This document shows positions 7,807 to 17,525 of a DNA stretch of 51,801 nucleotides, piece after piece. The position numbers and the translations under genes are program-made. The number at the start of each line of letters is the position of its first letter. The first letter of the stretch is position 1. This DNA comes from Burkholderiaceae bacterium (lineage in GTDB: Bacteria; Pseudomonadota; Gammaproteobacteria; Burkholderiales; Burkholderiaceae_D). The notes under the pieces are model-generated. The model was not told the origin of the DNA. It made no database searches and worked only from the letters and a program-made list of their open reading frames with translations. The stretch lies in assembly GCA_019751755.1 (NCBI GenBank), contig JAIENA010000233.1, positions 1 through 51,801 on the forward strand, written 5' to 3'.

Positions 7807-8201
7807 GCGACGGTCTGTGTACAACCTGCAATTGTTGTTTCATGTCGGCGGACTCCTAGCAAACACAGCAATAGAAAGTTGCGTCTAGGAATATTAGTGA
7901 GTGCAAAGGGGGCGATACTTGATCGGCGGCAGACAATCCCACCATGGCAGCGAAATTCCACTGGATTGCGTCGTCGCTACTGCCAGGGAGAATCAGCAAT
8001 GGCAGGTGCTCGACTGACACAAGCTGTTTGACGATGCTGGGGGCGGTGAATGTATCGGTGAATGACTAGCCGTCATCACGGCTGAGGCCGCGCTCAGCGC
8101 GCCTCTTTGCCCGCCGGCCGCAGATCCGACGGCAACTGATTCACCGGCGCTTCATGTCGCGCAGCGCCAGCAGCAGGACAGCACGGCGGGCCGGCGCCAC
8201 C
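7807..8201. other. Gene-free stretch between the repeat and the GGDEF/EAL regulator
   Basis: About 395 bp. No frame has a ribosome site together with credible composition. I see no terminator with a T-run for the minus-strand regulator gene that ends at 8202. It may hold decayed sequence, but nothing recognisable. Confidence 0.45.
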
Positions 8202-11200
8202 TCAATTCACCAGGGCAACCGGTGCACCGTGCAGTTGCGCGTGCAGGCGGAACCCTTCCTTGATGTTTTCGCGCAGCACCGCGCCCTTCCACGGCTTGGT
8301 ATAGAAGCGGTCAATCGCGCCGTGGTTGATGGCGGCCATGATGGGCGTCAGGTCGGCATAGGCCGACAACATGATGCGGAAGGTGTCCGGCGCCAGGTTT
8401 TTCACGCGCTCCATGAATTCGGTGCCACTCATCAACGGCATGCACTGGTCGCACAGGATCACCTGCACCCGGTTGCGCGCCAGCAGGTCAAAGCCTTCCG
8501 CCGCCGTTTGCGCGGTCAGGATGCGGTAGCCATCCTGCGCCAGGAAGTCGCTCAGCACTTCGAGCATAAAGTGGTCGTCATCGACAATCAGCAAGGTCTG
8601 CTGCGTGACCTGCTGCTCATCGACCGGCGCCTGCAGGCATTTACCTTCGCGCAGCATCAGCTCAAAGTCCTGCTCCGGCAACGGGCGGCTGAAATAATAG
8701 CCCTGCATCTCATCGCAGCCATGGCGCCGCAGGTAGGCCAGTTGCGCATCCTTTTCCACGCCTTCGGCGATCACGTGCAGCTTCAGGCTGTGCGCCATAT
8801 TGATAATGGCCAGCACAATGGCGGCGTCATCCGGATTGCTGGTCACTTCGCGCACGAACGCGATATCGATTTTCAGCTTGTCGATCGGGAAGCGTTTCAG
8901 GTACGCCAGCGAGGAATAGCCGGTGCCAAAGTCATCGATGGAAATCTGGATCCCCAGCGCTTTCAGGTTTTGCAGCACGGTAATCGTGTCTTCGGCATTC
9001 GACATCAGCGACGATTCCGTCAACTCCAGTTCCAGCAATTCCGGCGCGATGTCGTGTTCCCTGATCGCCTTCAGCACTTCTTCCTCCAGCCCGCCGACAA
9101 AGAACTGGATGCCCGACACGTTGACCGAAATTTTCACGTTGCCGACACGCGAGCGGCTCCACTGCGCGATCTTGCGGCACGCTTCGTGGATGACCCAGGT
9201 GCCGACCTTGACGATCAGCCCGGTCTCTTCCAGCAGCGGCACGAACAGCGCCGGCGACACCATGCCGTGGCCCGGCCGGCTCCAGCGGATCAGCGCCTCG
9301 GCGCCGCTGATGCGGCCGGTGCTGATATCGACCTTGGGCTGGTAATACAGCACGAATTCACCATTGTCGATGGCGCGCCGCAGCGCGTTTTCCATGTCGA
9401 GCCGGGCCAGCGATTGCGCATTCATTTCGGCCGTGAAGAAACGGAACGCATCGCGCCCGGCTTCCTTGGCGCGGTACATGGCGGTATCGGCATACTGGAT
9501 CAGGGTGTCCGCATCCTGGCCGTCGTCCGGGAACACGGAAATGCCGATACTGGCCGTGACCGTGACTTCATGCCCTTTCAGGTCAAATGGCCGGCGCATC
9601 GCCTCGCGGATCTTGTCGACCACGGCAATCGCATTTTGCGCCCCTTCCGGCAACATCAGGATGGCGGCGAATTCATCGCCGCCAAAGCGGCCGATGGTGT
9701 CGCGCACGCGCAGGCAATCGACCAGGCGGCAGGAAAACTGGCGCAGCAATTCATCGCCGATGGTGTGGCCCAGCGTGTCGTTGATGTTCTTGAAGCGGTC
9801 CATGTCGAGGAACAGCACCGCCAGCGCCCACTTGTGCTCGGCCGCCTGGTGCAGCGAATGGCTGAGCGAATCATAGAACTGGCTGCGGTTCGGCAAACCC
9901 GTCAGCGTATCGAAGTGCGCCAGCTTCAACAGGCGCTGCTCGGCTTCCTTGCGTTCCGTGATGTCGCGCGCCACCGCCACCAGGATCCAGTTCTGGCCCG
10001 AGCGCAAGGTGCGGCGCTGCACTTCCACCGACAGCGGCGAACCATCCTTGCGCTGCACCAGTATTTCCGCCATGGCGCCGCTCTGGTCGCCCGCCAGCAG
10101 CTTGTCATATAAACTTTCCAGCCGCGCCAGCTCCGGGTCATGTGAACGGTGCGGCCCCACCTTGAGGAAGTCGTCGCGCAAATAACCGAGCATGCGGCAG
10201 GCGGTGGCGTTGACGTCGACAAAGGTGTTCGACGCGCGGTCGACCAGGAAAATCGCGTCGGCCGTGGCATCCATCGCCAACCGGAAGCGGCGCAAATCCT
10301 CGTCGAGGCGGATGCGCGCATTCATGTCCTGCTGCAGTTGCGCGTGGTGGCGCTTGATCTGGTCATACAGCTGCAAGTTTTCATAGGCCACCGCCACTTG
10401 CGCGGCCACGGTCACCGCGACCCGTTCATCGACTTCGGAAAAACTGTCGACGCCCAGCTTGTCGCCCAGGTACAGCCAGCCGTGCACCTGTTCGCTGGAC
10501 GACAGCGGCACCCCCAGGAAGGAGTGAATGGTGGGATGGGTTTCCGGCAAACCAATCGCGTCGGGATTGCCCGGCAAGGCATCAATGCGGATCGGCTGAC
10601 GTTGCTGCAGCAGGTTTTGCAGCACCCCGGCGCGCGGCGCCGTGGCAATCAGGCGCGCTTGCTGGCCCACGCCGCAAGCGGCAAAAAAGCTCAGCGTCTC
10701 GGCGTCCGGTTCCAGCACGCCGATGCAAGCGTAGCGCGCCACGCAAATATTTTGCGCGACCCGGCAACCGATTTCAATCAGCGCCTGCGGGTCACGTTCG
10801 GCGCCCAGTTCGATCCCCAGTTCGATCAGCGCCGTCAGGCGCAAGCTCACCGCCTGCAAGCTCGACAGCGAGTGCGCCAGGCGCGCCGTCATCTGGTTCA
10901 AATGCTCGCTTTCCGGGTCCGGCGATTCCCCCGCCATTTGCGTAATCAGCTGACTCGACGACTCCACCTCGCCCAGATATTCGGCCACCTGGTGATCCAG
11001 GTTCATAAAGCGGCCATGCAGTGGCGGCTCCGGTGCAAAGGCCGGCACCGCATCGACATCCGCCTGCACCACGCCCAGCGCTTCATGCACGGTTTTCAGG
11101 ATCACGTCCGGATCGGACGGCTTCGGCAACACCCAGCGCACACCGCAGGCATCGGCCACCGCCATGGCTTCCCGCTCGCGGTAGATGGCGGTATAGAAAA

Positions 11201-11828
11201 TCACCGGCACATTGGCCGTCTCCGGATCGTGGTGCATGCGCGTGACAAATTCGTAGCCATCCATGTTCGGCATCAGGATGTCGGAAATCACCAGATCCGG
11301 CTTTTCCTGCTTCGCCAAGCGCAAGCCTTCGACCCCGTTCGGCGCCTCCAGCAGGCGGTGGCCGCCATAACCCAGCAGGGTCATCAAAAATTCGCGGTTC
11401 AACACATGGTCGTCCACGATCAGGATGGTCGCGATGTCGTTTTTAGCCTGGGGCGACATCTCCCCCGGCAAGAAAGACTCGATTTGCGTAACGAAGGTAT
11501 CGGGCTCGATGGGTTTGCCGATATAGCCGTCAAACCCGGCCGCCAGCAGGCGCTCGCGGTCGCCCACCATGGCCAGCGCGGTCACCGCCAGGGTCGGAAT
11601 CGGGCGCAGCGCCGGGTCTTTCTTCAATTGCGCCACCACGCCATACCCATCGAGCTTGGGCAAATGCACATCGCAGATGATCAGGTCCGGCAATTCCTGC
11701 CGCGCCATGGCGACACCCTGTTCCCCGTCGTGCGCCATCAGCGCTGTATAGCCGAAGGCGTTCAACAGGTAGGTCATCAACTCCATGTTGGTCGGGTTGT
11801 CTTCAATAATTAGGATACGCGCGGACAC
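8202..11828 (-). CDS. Multi-domain response regulator: REC-REC-GAF-PAS-GGDEF-EAL-REC
   Basis: A 1208-residue cytosolic cyclic-di-GMP signalling hub. REC1 has phospho-Asp53 and REC2 phospho-Asp183. A GAF domain lies at about 330-490, a PAS domain at about 512-625, and GGDEF at 716-720 inside GRFGGDEF. An intact inhibitory-site RVRD (707-710) precedes it by five residues. EAL follows at 844-846, with ELTESSLM, DDFGTGYSS and AEGVE further on, so both diguanylate cyclase and phosphodiesterase motifs look catalytic. The C-terminal 120 residues are a third REC with its Asp in ILCDQCMP. It follows a PAS histidine kinase gene on the same strand by about 66 bp, the probable cognate kinase. Three receivers in one chain is unusual. 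Confidence 0.93.
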   Translation of the reverse strand: MSARILIIEDNPTNMELMTYLLNAFGYTALMAHDGEQGVAMARQELPDLIICDVHLPKLDGYGVVAQLKKDPALRPIPTLAVTALAMVGDRERLLAAGFDGYIGKPIEPDTFVTQIESFLPGEMSPQAKNDIATILIVDDHVLNREFLMTLLGYGGHRLLEAPNGVEGLRLAKQEKPDLVISDILMPNMDGYEFVTRMHHDPETANVPVIFYTAIYREREAMAVADACGVRWVLPKPSDPDVILKTVHEALGVVQADVDAVPAFAPEPPLHGRFMNLDHQVAEYLGEVESSSQLITQMAGESPDPESEHLNQMTARLAHSLSSLQAVSLRLTALIELGIELGAERDPQALIEIGCRVAQNICVARYACIGVLEPDAETLSFFAACGVGQQARLIATAPRAGVLQNLLQQRQPIRIDALPGNPDAIGLPETHPTIHSFLGVPLSSSEQVHGWLYLGDKLGVDSFSEVDERVAVTVAAQVAVAYENLQLYDQIKRHHAQLQQDMNARIRLDEDLRRFRLAMDATADAIFLVDRASNTFVDVNATACRMLGYLRDDFLKVGPHRSHDPELARLESLYDKLLAGDQSGAMAEILVQRKDGSPLSVEVQRRTLRSGQNWILVAVARDITERKEAEQRLLKLAHFDTLTGLPNRSQFYDSLSHSLHQAAEHKWALAVLFLDMDRFKNINDTLGHTIGDELLRQFSCRLVDCLRVRDTIGRFGGDEFAAILMLPEGAQNAIAVVDKIREAMRRPFDLKGHEVTVTASIGISVFPDDGQDADTLIQYADTAMYRAKEAGRDAFRFFTAEMNAQSLARLDMENALRRAIDNGEFVLYYQPKVDISTGRISGAEALIRWSRPGHGMVSPALFVPLLEETGLIVKVGTWVIHEACRKIAQWSRSRVGNVKISVNVSGIQFFVGGLEEEVLKAIREHDIAPELLELELTESSLMSNAEDTITVLQNLKALGIQISIDDFGTGYSSLAYLKRFPIDKLKIDIAFVREVTSNPDDAAIVLAIINMAHSLKLHVIAEGVEKDAQLAYLRRHGCDEMQGYYFSRPLPEQDFELMLREGKCLQAPVDEQQVTQQTLLIVDDDHFMLEVLSDFLAQDGYRILTAQTAAEGFDLLARNRVQVILCDQCMPLMSGTEFMERVKNLAPDTFRIMLSAYADLTPIMAAINHGAIDRFYTKPWKGAVLRENIKEGFRLHAQLHGAPVALVN

Positions 11829-11894
11829 AGTACAACTCCCGGTTAATCAATTAACTATCTTAGCGCCACTGCATCGCTGGTGCACTGAACTGAT

Positions 11895-13379
11895 TCACTG
11901 ATGCAGCGGCACCGCCAGCGTAAACACGCTGCCTTCGCCGTAGCGGCTTTCAAACTGTATTTCACCTCCCAGCAACTGGGCCAGCTTCTGGCACAGGTGC
12001 AGGCCCAGGCCGGCGCCCTCGTGCAAGCGCCGGTCCATGTTATCGAGCTGGCTGAAGGCCTGGAACAGGCGCGCCTGCTGCTCGGGGCGGATGCCGGCGC
12101 CGGTATCGCTGATGCTGATGGTGGCGCAGGCGCGCGCGCGGATGTCACGGCGCGCCAGGATCATTTGCACAGTACCATGTTCGGTGAATTTAATCGCATT
12201 GCCCACCAGGTGGCAGAGAATTTGCAGCAGTGCGCGGCGGTCGCTGCACACCGTCATATCCCGGTCCGGTGCAATACAATCAAGCGCCAGGCCTTTGCTC
12301 TGCGCCTGCGAACGGAATTGCGCCACCAGGTCGGACAGCAGCGCATGACACCCCAGCGGCTGCATTTGCAACGCCACTTTACCTGACGCGATCTTGGTCA
12401 GGTCAAGTAAATCGGTAATCAGTGCCAGCAACTGGCGCGCGCTGCTCTGGATGGTGCGCAGTTGCCGCTCCTGTTCCTCGGTCAGCGGGCCCGGCAGGCG
12501 CATCAGCAAGGTCCCGGCAAAGCCCAGGATACCATTCAGCGGCGTACGCAATTCGTGCGACATGCCGGCAAAGAAACGGTCCTTGGCCTGGTTGGCCTGG
12601 GCCAGTTCGATATTTTTCTCATGCAGCGCCTGCTCGAACTGCTTGCGCTCCGTGATATCGCGGATCGCGCTCATGATCAAGCTGCCCTCCTCGGTCTCAA
12701 TCGGGCTCAGACTGATCTCGATCGGAAACTCCTCGCCGTTCTTGCGCAAGCCAAACAAGGCCCGGCCCACGCCCATCAGGCGCGGCAGCGGCTGCGCACC
12801 ATAGCGTTCCCGGTGTCGCACGTGCGCCGCGCGGAAGCGCAGCGGCATCAGGTTCTCCAGCGGCTGGCCGCGCAATTGCCCCGCTTCATAACCGAACATG
12901 GCGTACGCGCGGCGCGTCGCCAGCACCACGCGGCCGGCGGCATTGGTCATGACAATAGCGTCTGGTGTGGATTCGAGCACGTTGCCGAAATGCGCCTCGA
13001 CCAGCTTGGCGTCACGCAACACTTTTAAGTGCGTCACGTCTTTCTTATTCCACAAGATATAGTCAATCACGCCGTCGGCATTGCGCACCGCCTTGGCGGA
13101 ACTGTCGATATACACCAGCGCACCATCGCGGGCGCGCCGCAGCGATTCGTAATTGGCGCTGCCCTGCTCCAACGCTTCGCGCAGCACGGCGCGTTCGGCC
13201 TCGCGCATCTCAGGGGGAACAATCAGACTGGCCAGCGGCCGGCCCAGCGCTTCGTCGCTGGTATAACCAAACACCGATTGCGCGCCATGCGTCCAGCACA
13301 CAACGTTGCCGTCCGGCGTAGTCACGATGACGGCGTCCGGCGTTTCTTCGAGGATCAGCTTAGCGAAATCTGTGGTCAT
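11895..13379 (-). CDS. PAS-PAS histidine kinase, soluble
   Basis: Sensor kinase of 494 residues from the preferred ATG at 13377-13379, preceded by GGGGCGA. An upstream in-frame start at 13463 would add a 28-residue, poorly folding leader. Two PAS domains (about 1-120 and 125-245) precede a HisKA dimerisation domain with phospho-His in MSHELRTPLNG. The HATPase_c domain has N-box VGNAIKF, G1 DTGAGI and G2 GAGLGLHL, all intact. No transmembrane segment is present, so it senses a cytosolic cue, possibly through PAS-bound ligand. It has no receiver of its own; the three-REC regulator immediately downstream is the likely phospho-acceptor. Confidence 0.92.
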   Translation of the reverse strand: MTTDFAKLILEETPDAVIVTTPDGNVVCWTHGAQSVFGYTSDEALGRPLASLIVPPEMREAERAVLREALEQGSANYESLRRARDGALVYIDSSAKAVRNADGVIDYILWNKKDVTHLKVLRDAKLVEAHFGNVLESTPDAIVMTNAAGRVVLATRRAYAMFGYEAGQLRGQPLENLMPLRFRAAHVRHRERYGAQPLPRLMGVGRALFGLRKNGEEFPIEISLSPIETEEGSLIMSAIRDITERKQFEQALHEKNIELAQANQAKDRFFAGMSHELRTPLNGILGFAGTLLMRLPGPLTEEQERQLRTIQSSARQLLALITDLLDLTKIASGKVALQMQPLGCHALLSDLVAQFRSQAQSKGLALDCIAPDRDMTVCSDRRALLQILCHLVGNAIKFTEHGTVQMILARRDIRARACATISISDTGAGIRPEQQARLFQAFSQLDNMDRRLHEGAGLGLHLCQKLAQLLGGEIQFESRYGEGSVFTLAVPLHQ

Positions 13380-13542
13380 CGGTTCGCCCCGGTCGCTGTT
13401 AGGCATCAGGCACATACAATAACCATACAGCAACATGGTGCGTACAAACTCACCAATTCTCACTGTGGGCGGGGAATTTCCTCTGCGCGCTGTATTGCCA
13501 AGGTTTAATCCAGTTTACCGAAGCATTAGCACGCTGTCTATT

Positions 13543-14463
13543 TTATTGCGCGCAATTGAATTCCGTGGCAATTGAGTCGATCTCGTCTAAAACCGCCCGC
13601 AAAATACGCGCATCGGCGCCCAGCGCGACGTGGCCGATGCCGCTGAAGGCGACGTTGCGGGCGCCCGGCAGGCAGGACGAATCTTGTGGGGCAATAATAT
13701 TGTCGTGATGCGACCACAGTGACACGAACAGGGCGCGGGTGGCCGCCGTTTCACTGGCGGCCAAGGCCGCCAGCCATGGCGATCCCAGCTGCATTTCACG
13801 GGCATTGACGCCGGGACCGAAGTTCGCCAGCGCGGTGCCGTGATGGGGCGTGCCCAGCGTGATCACGCGCGCCACCCGCGCCGCGCCGTGGCGGCGCAGG
13901 TAAGCGCGGCTGGCCAGGCCACCCATGCTGTGCGCCACGATGATGGCGCGCGGGCTGCCGGCCGCCTTGCACAGCCGTTCCAGCGCGGCGTGCAGCAAGT
14001 CGGCGTACTGGTCGATACTGCCGCCGATCGGCTCCAGGTCCAGCGCCATGTGGCTGATCCCGGCGCGCCGCAAGCGCGCCGACAAATGTACCCAATAGCC
14101 ACTGTTGCAGCCATAGCCATGCACCAGCAACACCGGCATACCGCTGGCAAGGTGCAAGTTGCGGTTGGGACGCAACATATGCCACGAGGTGGTCAACATC
14201 GAGGCGCAAAATTCCGTATAAAACAGGCGCAACGCGCCGCGCCAGTCGAGCCGCTGCGGTTCCGGCGTGACGCTGGCGGCGCGCGCCGCCAGCACAAAGT
14301 TATTCAGGTTGATGGCCAGCCGCACGGCCAGCACGCCCGCCAGCGCCAGCAATGCCGCGCCCCACGGCCCGCCCTGCGGCCACCAGTGCCGCACGCCCCA
14401 GCCGACGGCCAGCGCCGTCGCCAGTTGCAGCAACAAGAGGGTGGCCAGCAGCAATCGCGCCAT
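13543..14463 (-). CDS. Membrane-anchored alpha/beta-hydrolase lipase/esterase
   Basis: A 306-residue protein with two hydrophobic segments at the N-terminus (about 3-22 and 33-52), then a lipase fold. LVHGYG (oxyanion region) is at 113-118 and the nucleophile elbow AHSMGG at 177-182 (Ser179). The strand LGTPHHGT is typical of triacylglycerol lipases, and a His near the C-terminus sits in GIGHVALGAD. It follows the GMC oxidoreductase gene by 17 bp with a strong ribosome site (AAGGAGG), so it belongs to the same operon. Hydrolysis of an ester at the membrane, releasing an alcohol for the oxidoreductase, is a reasonable hypothesis. The substrate cannot be read from sequence. Confidence 0.85.
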   Translation of the reverse strand: MARLLLATLLLLQLATALAVGWGVRHWWPQGGPWGAALLALAGVLAVRLAINLNNFVLAARAASVTPEPQRLDWRGALRLFYTEFCASMLTTSWHMLRPNRNLHLASGMPVLLVHGYGCNSGYWVHLSARLRRAGISHMALDLEPIGGSIDQYADLLHAALERLCKAAGSPRAIIVAHSMGGLASRAYLRRHGAARVARVITLGTPHHGTALANFGPGVNAREMQLGSPWLAALAASETAATRALFVSLWSHHDNIIAPQDSSCLPGARNVAFSGIGHVALGADARILRAVLDEIDSIATEFNCAQ

Positions 14464-14480
14464 CGGGTCGCCTCCTTGAA

Positions 14481-16184
14481 TCAGGCTGGTGCGGCTGGTG
14501 CTGCCGGTGCGACCGGCGCCACGGGTGCCGCCGGGGTCGGCTTGAGCGCCGGCGCCGGTTTACCCAGGCTTTGCGCCAGCCGGCTGGCCAGCCGCGCGGT
14601 GATGCCGTAAATCGACAGTTGCGGGTTGGCGCCGATCGAGGTCGGGAACAGCGAACCGTCATGCACCGACAGGTTGGTCACGCCGTGGTAGCGGCCATTG
14701 CCATCAGTGACACCCTTGGCGGGATCGGCCGCCATGCCACAACCGCCCATCACGTGCGCCGACACCACGCGCATCACCTGCTCTTGCATCGGCAGCGCGT
14801 TGATGGCGGCCTTGGCCTGCTCCCAACTGGTATACAACTGCGCCTGCTCATGCACCGGCAACACGCTTTTCGCGCCGGCGGCAAACTGCATTTCCGCCAT
14901 GGTCAGCAAGGCGCGGCGCACGCCGTCCCAGATCGCCGGCGTGATCGGATAATCGAGCACCGGCAAGCTGTAGTCATTGAGCCCGACACTGCCACCGTTC
15001 GAATCGGCGTGAAAACCGTCGCGCAGCAGCGCCAGGGTGGTGTGCACGTGCGGGAACTGGCGCATCAAGTCGGCATGAACCTGGCCAAAGCCTTGCAGCG
15101 TGGTCGACATCAGCACCGGGTGCTGGGGCGGCACTTCCAGCTTGTAGCCGACCGGGCCATCGACCGCATCGCGGTGCAGGAAATGGTCGGAATATACCGA
15201 TTGCGGCGCGCCCGCCCACCCTTCGACTTTTTGCTCGAACAGCGCGGCCGACGCAATCGTCGGGTGCAAGAACGTGCGGCGCCCCACCAGAGCGTGCGGG
15301 TCCGGCGCTTTTGAGCGCAGCAGCAGGCCCGGGGTGTTGATGGCGCCGCCGGACAAGACAAAATGCCTGGCCTTGACGGTCATGGTGATGCCGGTCGGCG
15401 CCAGGCCATCGGCCGCCATCGCTTGCACGGTCAGGTGCGTGACCTGGTTGCCTTGGAAACCGAGTTGCCAGGCGCGCGCATGGTGCAGCAGGCGCGCGCC
15501 ATGGTCCAGCGCCGACGGGATGGTGGTCACCAGCATCGATTGCTTGGCGTTGGTCGGGCAGCCCATGCCGCAATAGCCAAGGTTCCAGCAACCGTTGACG
15601 TTGCGGCGGATGGTGTCGGTCGGAATGGCAAGCTTGGCCGCGCCCTTGGCCAGCAGGTGGTTGTTCTCATTAGGTGGCACTTCCCACTTCGCCACGTGGA
15701 GGCGCTGCTCCATCATCTCGAACCAGGGCGCCAGCGCTTCCTTCGAATAATCCGGCAGGCCGAATTTCGCTTGCCAGTAGCCCAGCGTATCGTCCGGGGT
15801 GCGGAAACTGGAGGTCCAGTTGACCGTGGTGGAACCGCCCACGCTGCGGCCCTGCAGGATGTTGATGCTTTTATCGCGGGTCTTGCGCGCCGCGCCTTCC
15901 TGGTACAGCGTCGGATACGCTTGCGCTTCGCGCATTTTGAAGTCGCTCGATGATTTCAGCGGGCCTTCCTCGATAATGACGACGTTGAAGCCGGCCAGCG
16001 TCAGGATTTCCGCCGTCACGCCGCCGCCGGCGCCGCTGCCGACAATCGCGATGTCCGCCTCGATGGTCTGGTCTTGCCGCAAGGTCGAGCAATCCGTGAC
16101 GTTCCAGCCGCGCGCCAGGCCGGCCTTGATCGGGTCGGCAATCACGGCGCCGCTGGCCTGGGGTTTGATGTCGATATCTGCCAT
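14481..16184 (-). CDS. GMC-family FAD oxidoreductase
   Basis: A 567-residue flavoenzyme of the glucose-methanol-choline family, expected to oxidise an alcohol to an aldehyde or ketone. The Rossmann FAD motif GSGAGGG is at residues 49-55, followed by the acidic EEGP at the end of strand 2. The C-terminal substrate domain has the catalytic His in the HVMGGCGMA block and the partner Asn in GANPQLSI. A Pro/Ala tail (APVAPVAPAAPAA) of unknown role ends the protein. The best family match is the long-chain-alcohol or sterol-oxidase-like branch. The preceding gene encodes a Tat-signal protein of the kind that pairs with GMC enzymes, and a lipase gene follows. Confidence 0.9.
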   Translation of the reverse strand: MADIDIKPQASGAVIADPIKAGLARGWNVTDCSTLRQDQTIEADIAIVGSGAGGGVTAEILTLAGFNVVIIEEGPLKSSSDFKMREAQAYPTLYQEGAARKTRDKSINILQGRSVGGSTTVNWTSSFRTPDDTLGYWQAKFGLPDYSKEALAPWFEMMEQRLHVAKWEVPPNENNHLLAKGAAKLAIPTDTIRRNVNGCWNLGYCGMGCPTNAKQSMLVTTIPSALDHGARLLHHARAWQLGFQGNQVTHLTVQAMAADGLAPTGITMTVKARHFVLSGGAINTPGLLLRSKAPDPHALVGRRTFLHPTIASAALFEQKVEGWAGAPQSVYSDHFLHRDAVDGPVGYKLEVPPQHPVLMSTTLQGFGQVHADLMRQFPHVHTTLALLRDGFHADSNGGSVGLNDYSLPVLDYPITPAIWDGVRRALLTMAEMQFAAGAKSVLPVHEQAQLYTSWEQAKAAINALPMQEQVMRVVSAHVMGGCGMAADPAKGVTDGNGRYHGVTNLSVHDGSLFPTSIGANPQLSIYGITARLASRLAQSLGKPAPALKPTPAAPVAPVAPAAPAAPA

Positions 16185-16188
16185 GGTG

Positions 16189-16212
16189 TTCTCAGCTCAA
16201 TTCTCAGCTCAA
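16189..16212. repeat. 12-bp tandem duplication at a gene junction
   Basis: TTCTCAGCTCAA occurs twice in direct succession, exactly between the Tat-protein stop codon and the GMC start. The stop codon of the Tat-signal gene lies inside the second copy. The duplication lengthens the spacer by 12 bp and keeps frame. Confidence 0.8.
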
Positions 16213-16722
16213 TTCCTTGATCGGGCCTGGATAGCCGATCGCGGCCCAGGCATCCGGTTGCGCATACCAGGCGCCCAGCACCAGGTCGTGTAGTGCCGCA
16301 TAGGCGCCGCGCAGCATGCCAAAGCGGTGCGTGCGCCAGCCTTGCAGGAAGCCCGCCACCTGCTCGGTGCTGGCTTCGTCCCAGGCCGGAATCCCCGCCA
16401 GCAGGCGCCGCGCCGGCGCCAGCCACAGCAAACCGAACAAATCCTGGATCTCCTTTTGCGTCGACAGCGGCAAGGTCGCGACGGCGCCCTGCACGCCTTC
16501 CACGGTGCGCGCCACCATGGCGCTGCGGGCACCCGGCTCGGGCGGCAGCATGGGACCGAGGATCGCCGGCACAATCGCGGCCAGCACGCTGCGCGCGCCG
16601 CCATCGAACTGGTACGGCGCCAGCGGCGGCGGGCCTTGCACCTTGCGATACAGGGCACCACCCGCCGCCAACACCAGGGCGCCCAACACCCCGGCCTTCA
16701 GGAAGGTTCTGCGATTGCTCAT
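16204..16722 (-). CDS. Tat-signal small subunit associated with GMC oxidoreductase
   Basis: A 172-residue protein with an N-terminal twin-arginine signal (NRRTFLK followed by a hydrophobic, Gly/Ala-rich segment), so it is exported folded. The mature part is helical and resembles the gluconate-2-dehydrogenase subunit-3-like proteins that accompany periplasmic GMC dehydrogenases. It directly precedes the GMC gene, which lacks its own signal peptide. The usual model is that the large subunit is carried across the membrane with the Tat-signal subunit. It is the first gene of the Tat / GMC / lipase operon. Subunit assignment rests on the signal and the context. Confidence 0.75.
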   Translation of the reverse strand: MSNRRTFLKAGVLGALVLAAGGALYRKVQGPPPLAPYQFDGGARSVLAAIVPAILGPMLPPEPGARSAMVARTVEGVQGAVATLPLSTQKEIQDLFGLLWLAPARRLLAGIPAWDEASTEQVAGFLQGWRTHRFGMLRGAYAALHDLVLGAWYAQPDAWAAIGYPGPIKELS

Positions 16723-16829
16723 GAAGTCTCCAAAATTCTTTATTTTTCAGTGTACGACAGGACACCAATGACCCAGGAAGCCAAAAATAGAGGACATCCT
16801 CCACCGCGTTTCTGGTAAAAACGTGTGCC

Positions 16830-17525
16830 ATGAAGAAAAAGAATCCTCCCAGCCCGCTGGAAATCCAACTCCGCGCCGCCCGCCTGGAGCGCCAGGCCGC
16901 CGGCACCGATCCCGCCCTGCATTCCGCCCGGCTGGCCCTGAAAACATTCCAAAGCCAGCGTCTGGCCGCCACCCACGCGGACCTGATGCGGGGCGACACG
17001 CATGACGCCGTGTTGTTTTTCCTCGATGAACTGTATGGCACGCATGACCTGAGCCAGCGCGACGTCGACCTGGAACGCATCGCCCCCACCATGCTGCGGG
17101 TGCTGCCCGCCGACGCGCTGCAAACCATGACCGACGCCATGAGCCTCGATGCACTGGCGGAACGGCTGGACACCGCCATGGCCAGGTTATTGGGCCCGAC
17201 CTTTACAGAACAACAATATATAGAAGCGTACCGCCACGCGATGACGCGCGCCGACCGCGAACGGCAACTGGACCTGGTGCAAAACCTGGGGGATTCGCTT
17301 AGCGAACTGGTGCGCATACCGATGTTGTACGGCACCCTGGTGCTGATGCGGGGACCGGCGAAGATGGCGGGTCTGGGCAGCCTGCAGCGCTTCCTCGAGC
17401 GCGGCTTCAATGCCTTCCGGAAAATGAAAAAGCCGCAGGAGTTCGTGACGACGATTACCCGGCGCGAGCGGGAAATCCTGGCGCGCAGCTACGCGCGCGA
17501 TCCCGAGCCATTTAGCGTGGCGTAA
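16830..17525 (+). CDS. FFLEELY-motif protein (function unknown)
   Basis: A 231-residue, helix-rich, cytosolic protein. The name-giving motif is present as FFLDELYGTHD at about residues 52-62. A C-terminal region with FRKMKKPQEF and a REREIL helix is also conserved in the family as I recall it. No enzymatic motif is visible. Its stop codon directly abuts the stop of convergent trmJ, leaving no room for a terminator. It is divergent from the Tat-signal gene. Confidence 0.8.
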   Translation: MKKKNPPSPLEIQLRAARLERQAAGTDPALHSARLALKTFQSQRLAATHADLMRGDTHDAVLFFLDELYGTHDLSQRDVDLERIAPTMLRVLPADALQTMTDAMSLDALAERLDTAMARLLGPTFTEQQYIEAYRHAMTRADRERQLDLVQNLGDSLSELVRIPMLYGTLVLMRGPAKMAGLGSLQRFLERGFNAFRKMKKPQEFVTTITRREREILARSYARDPEPFSVA

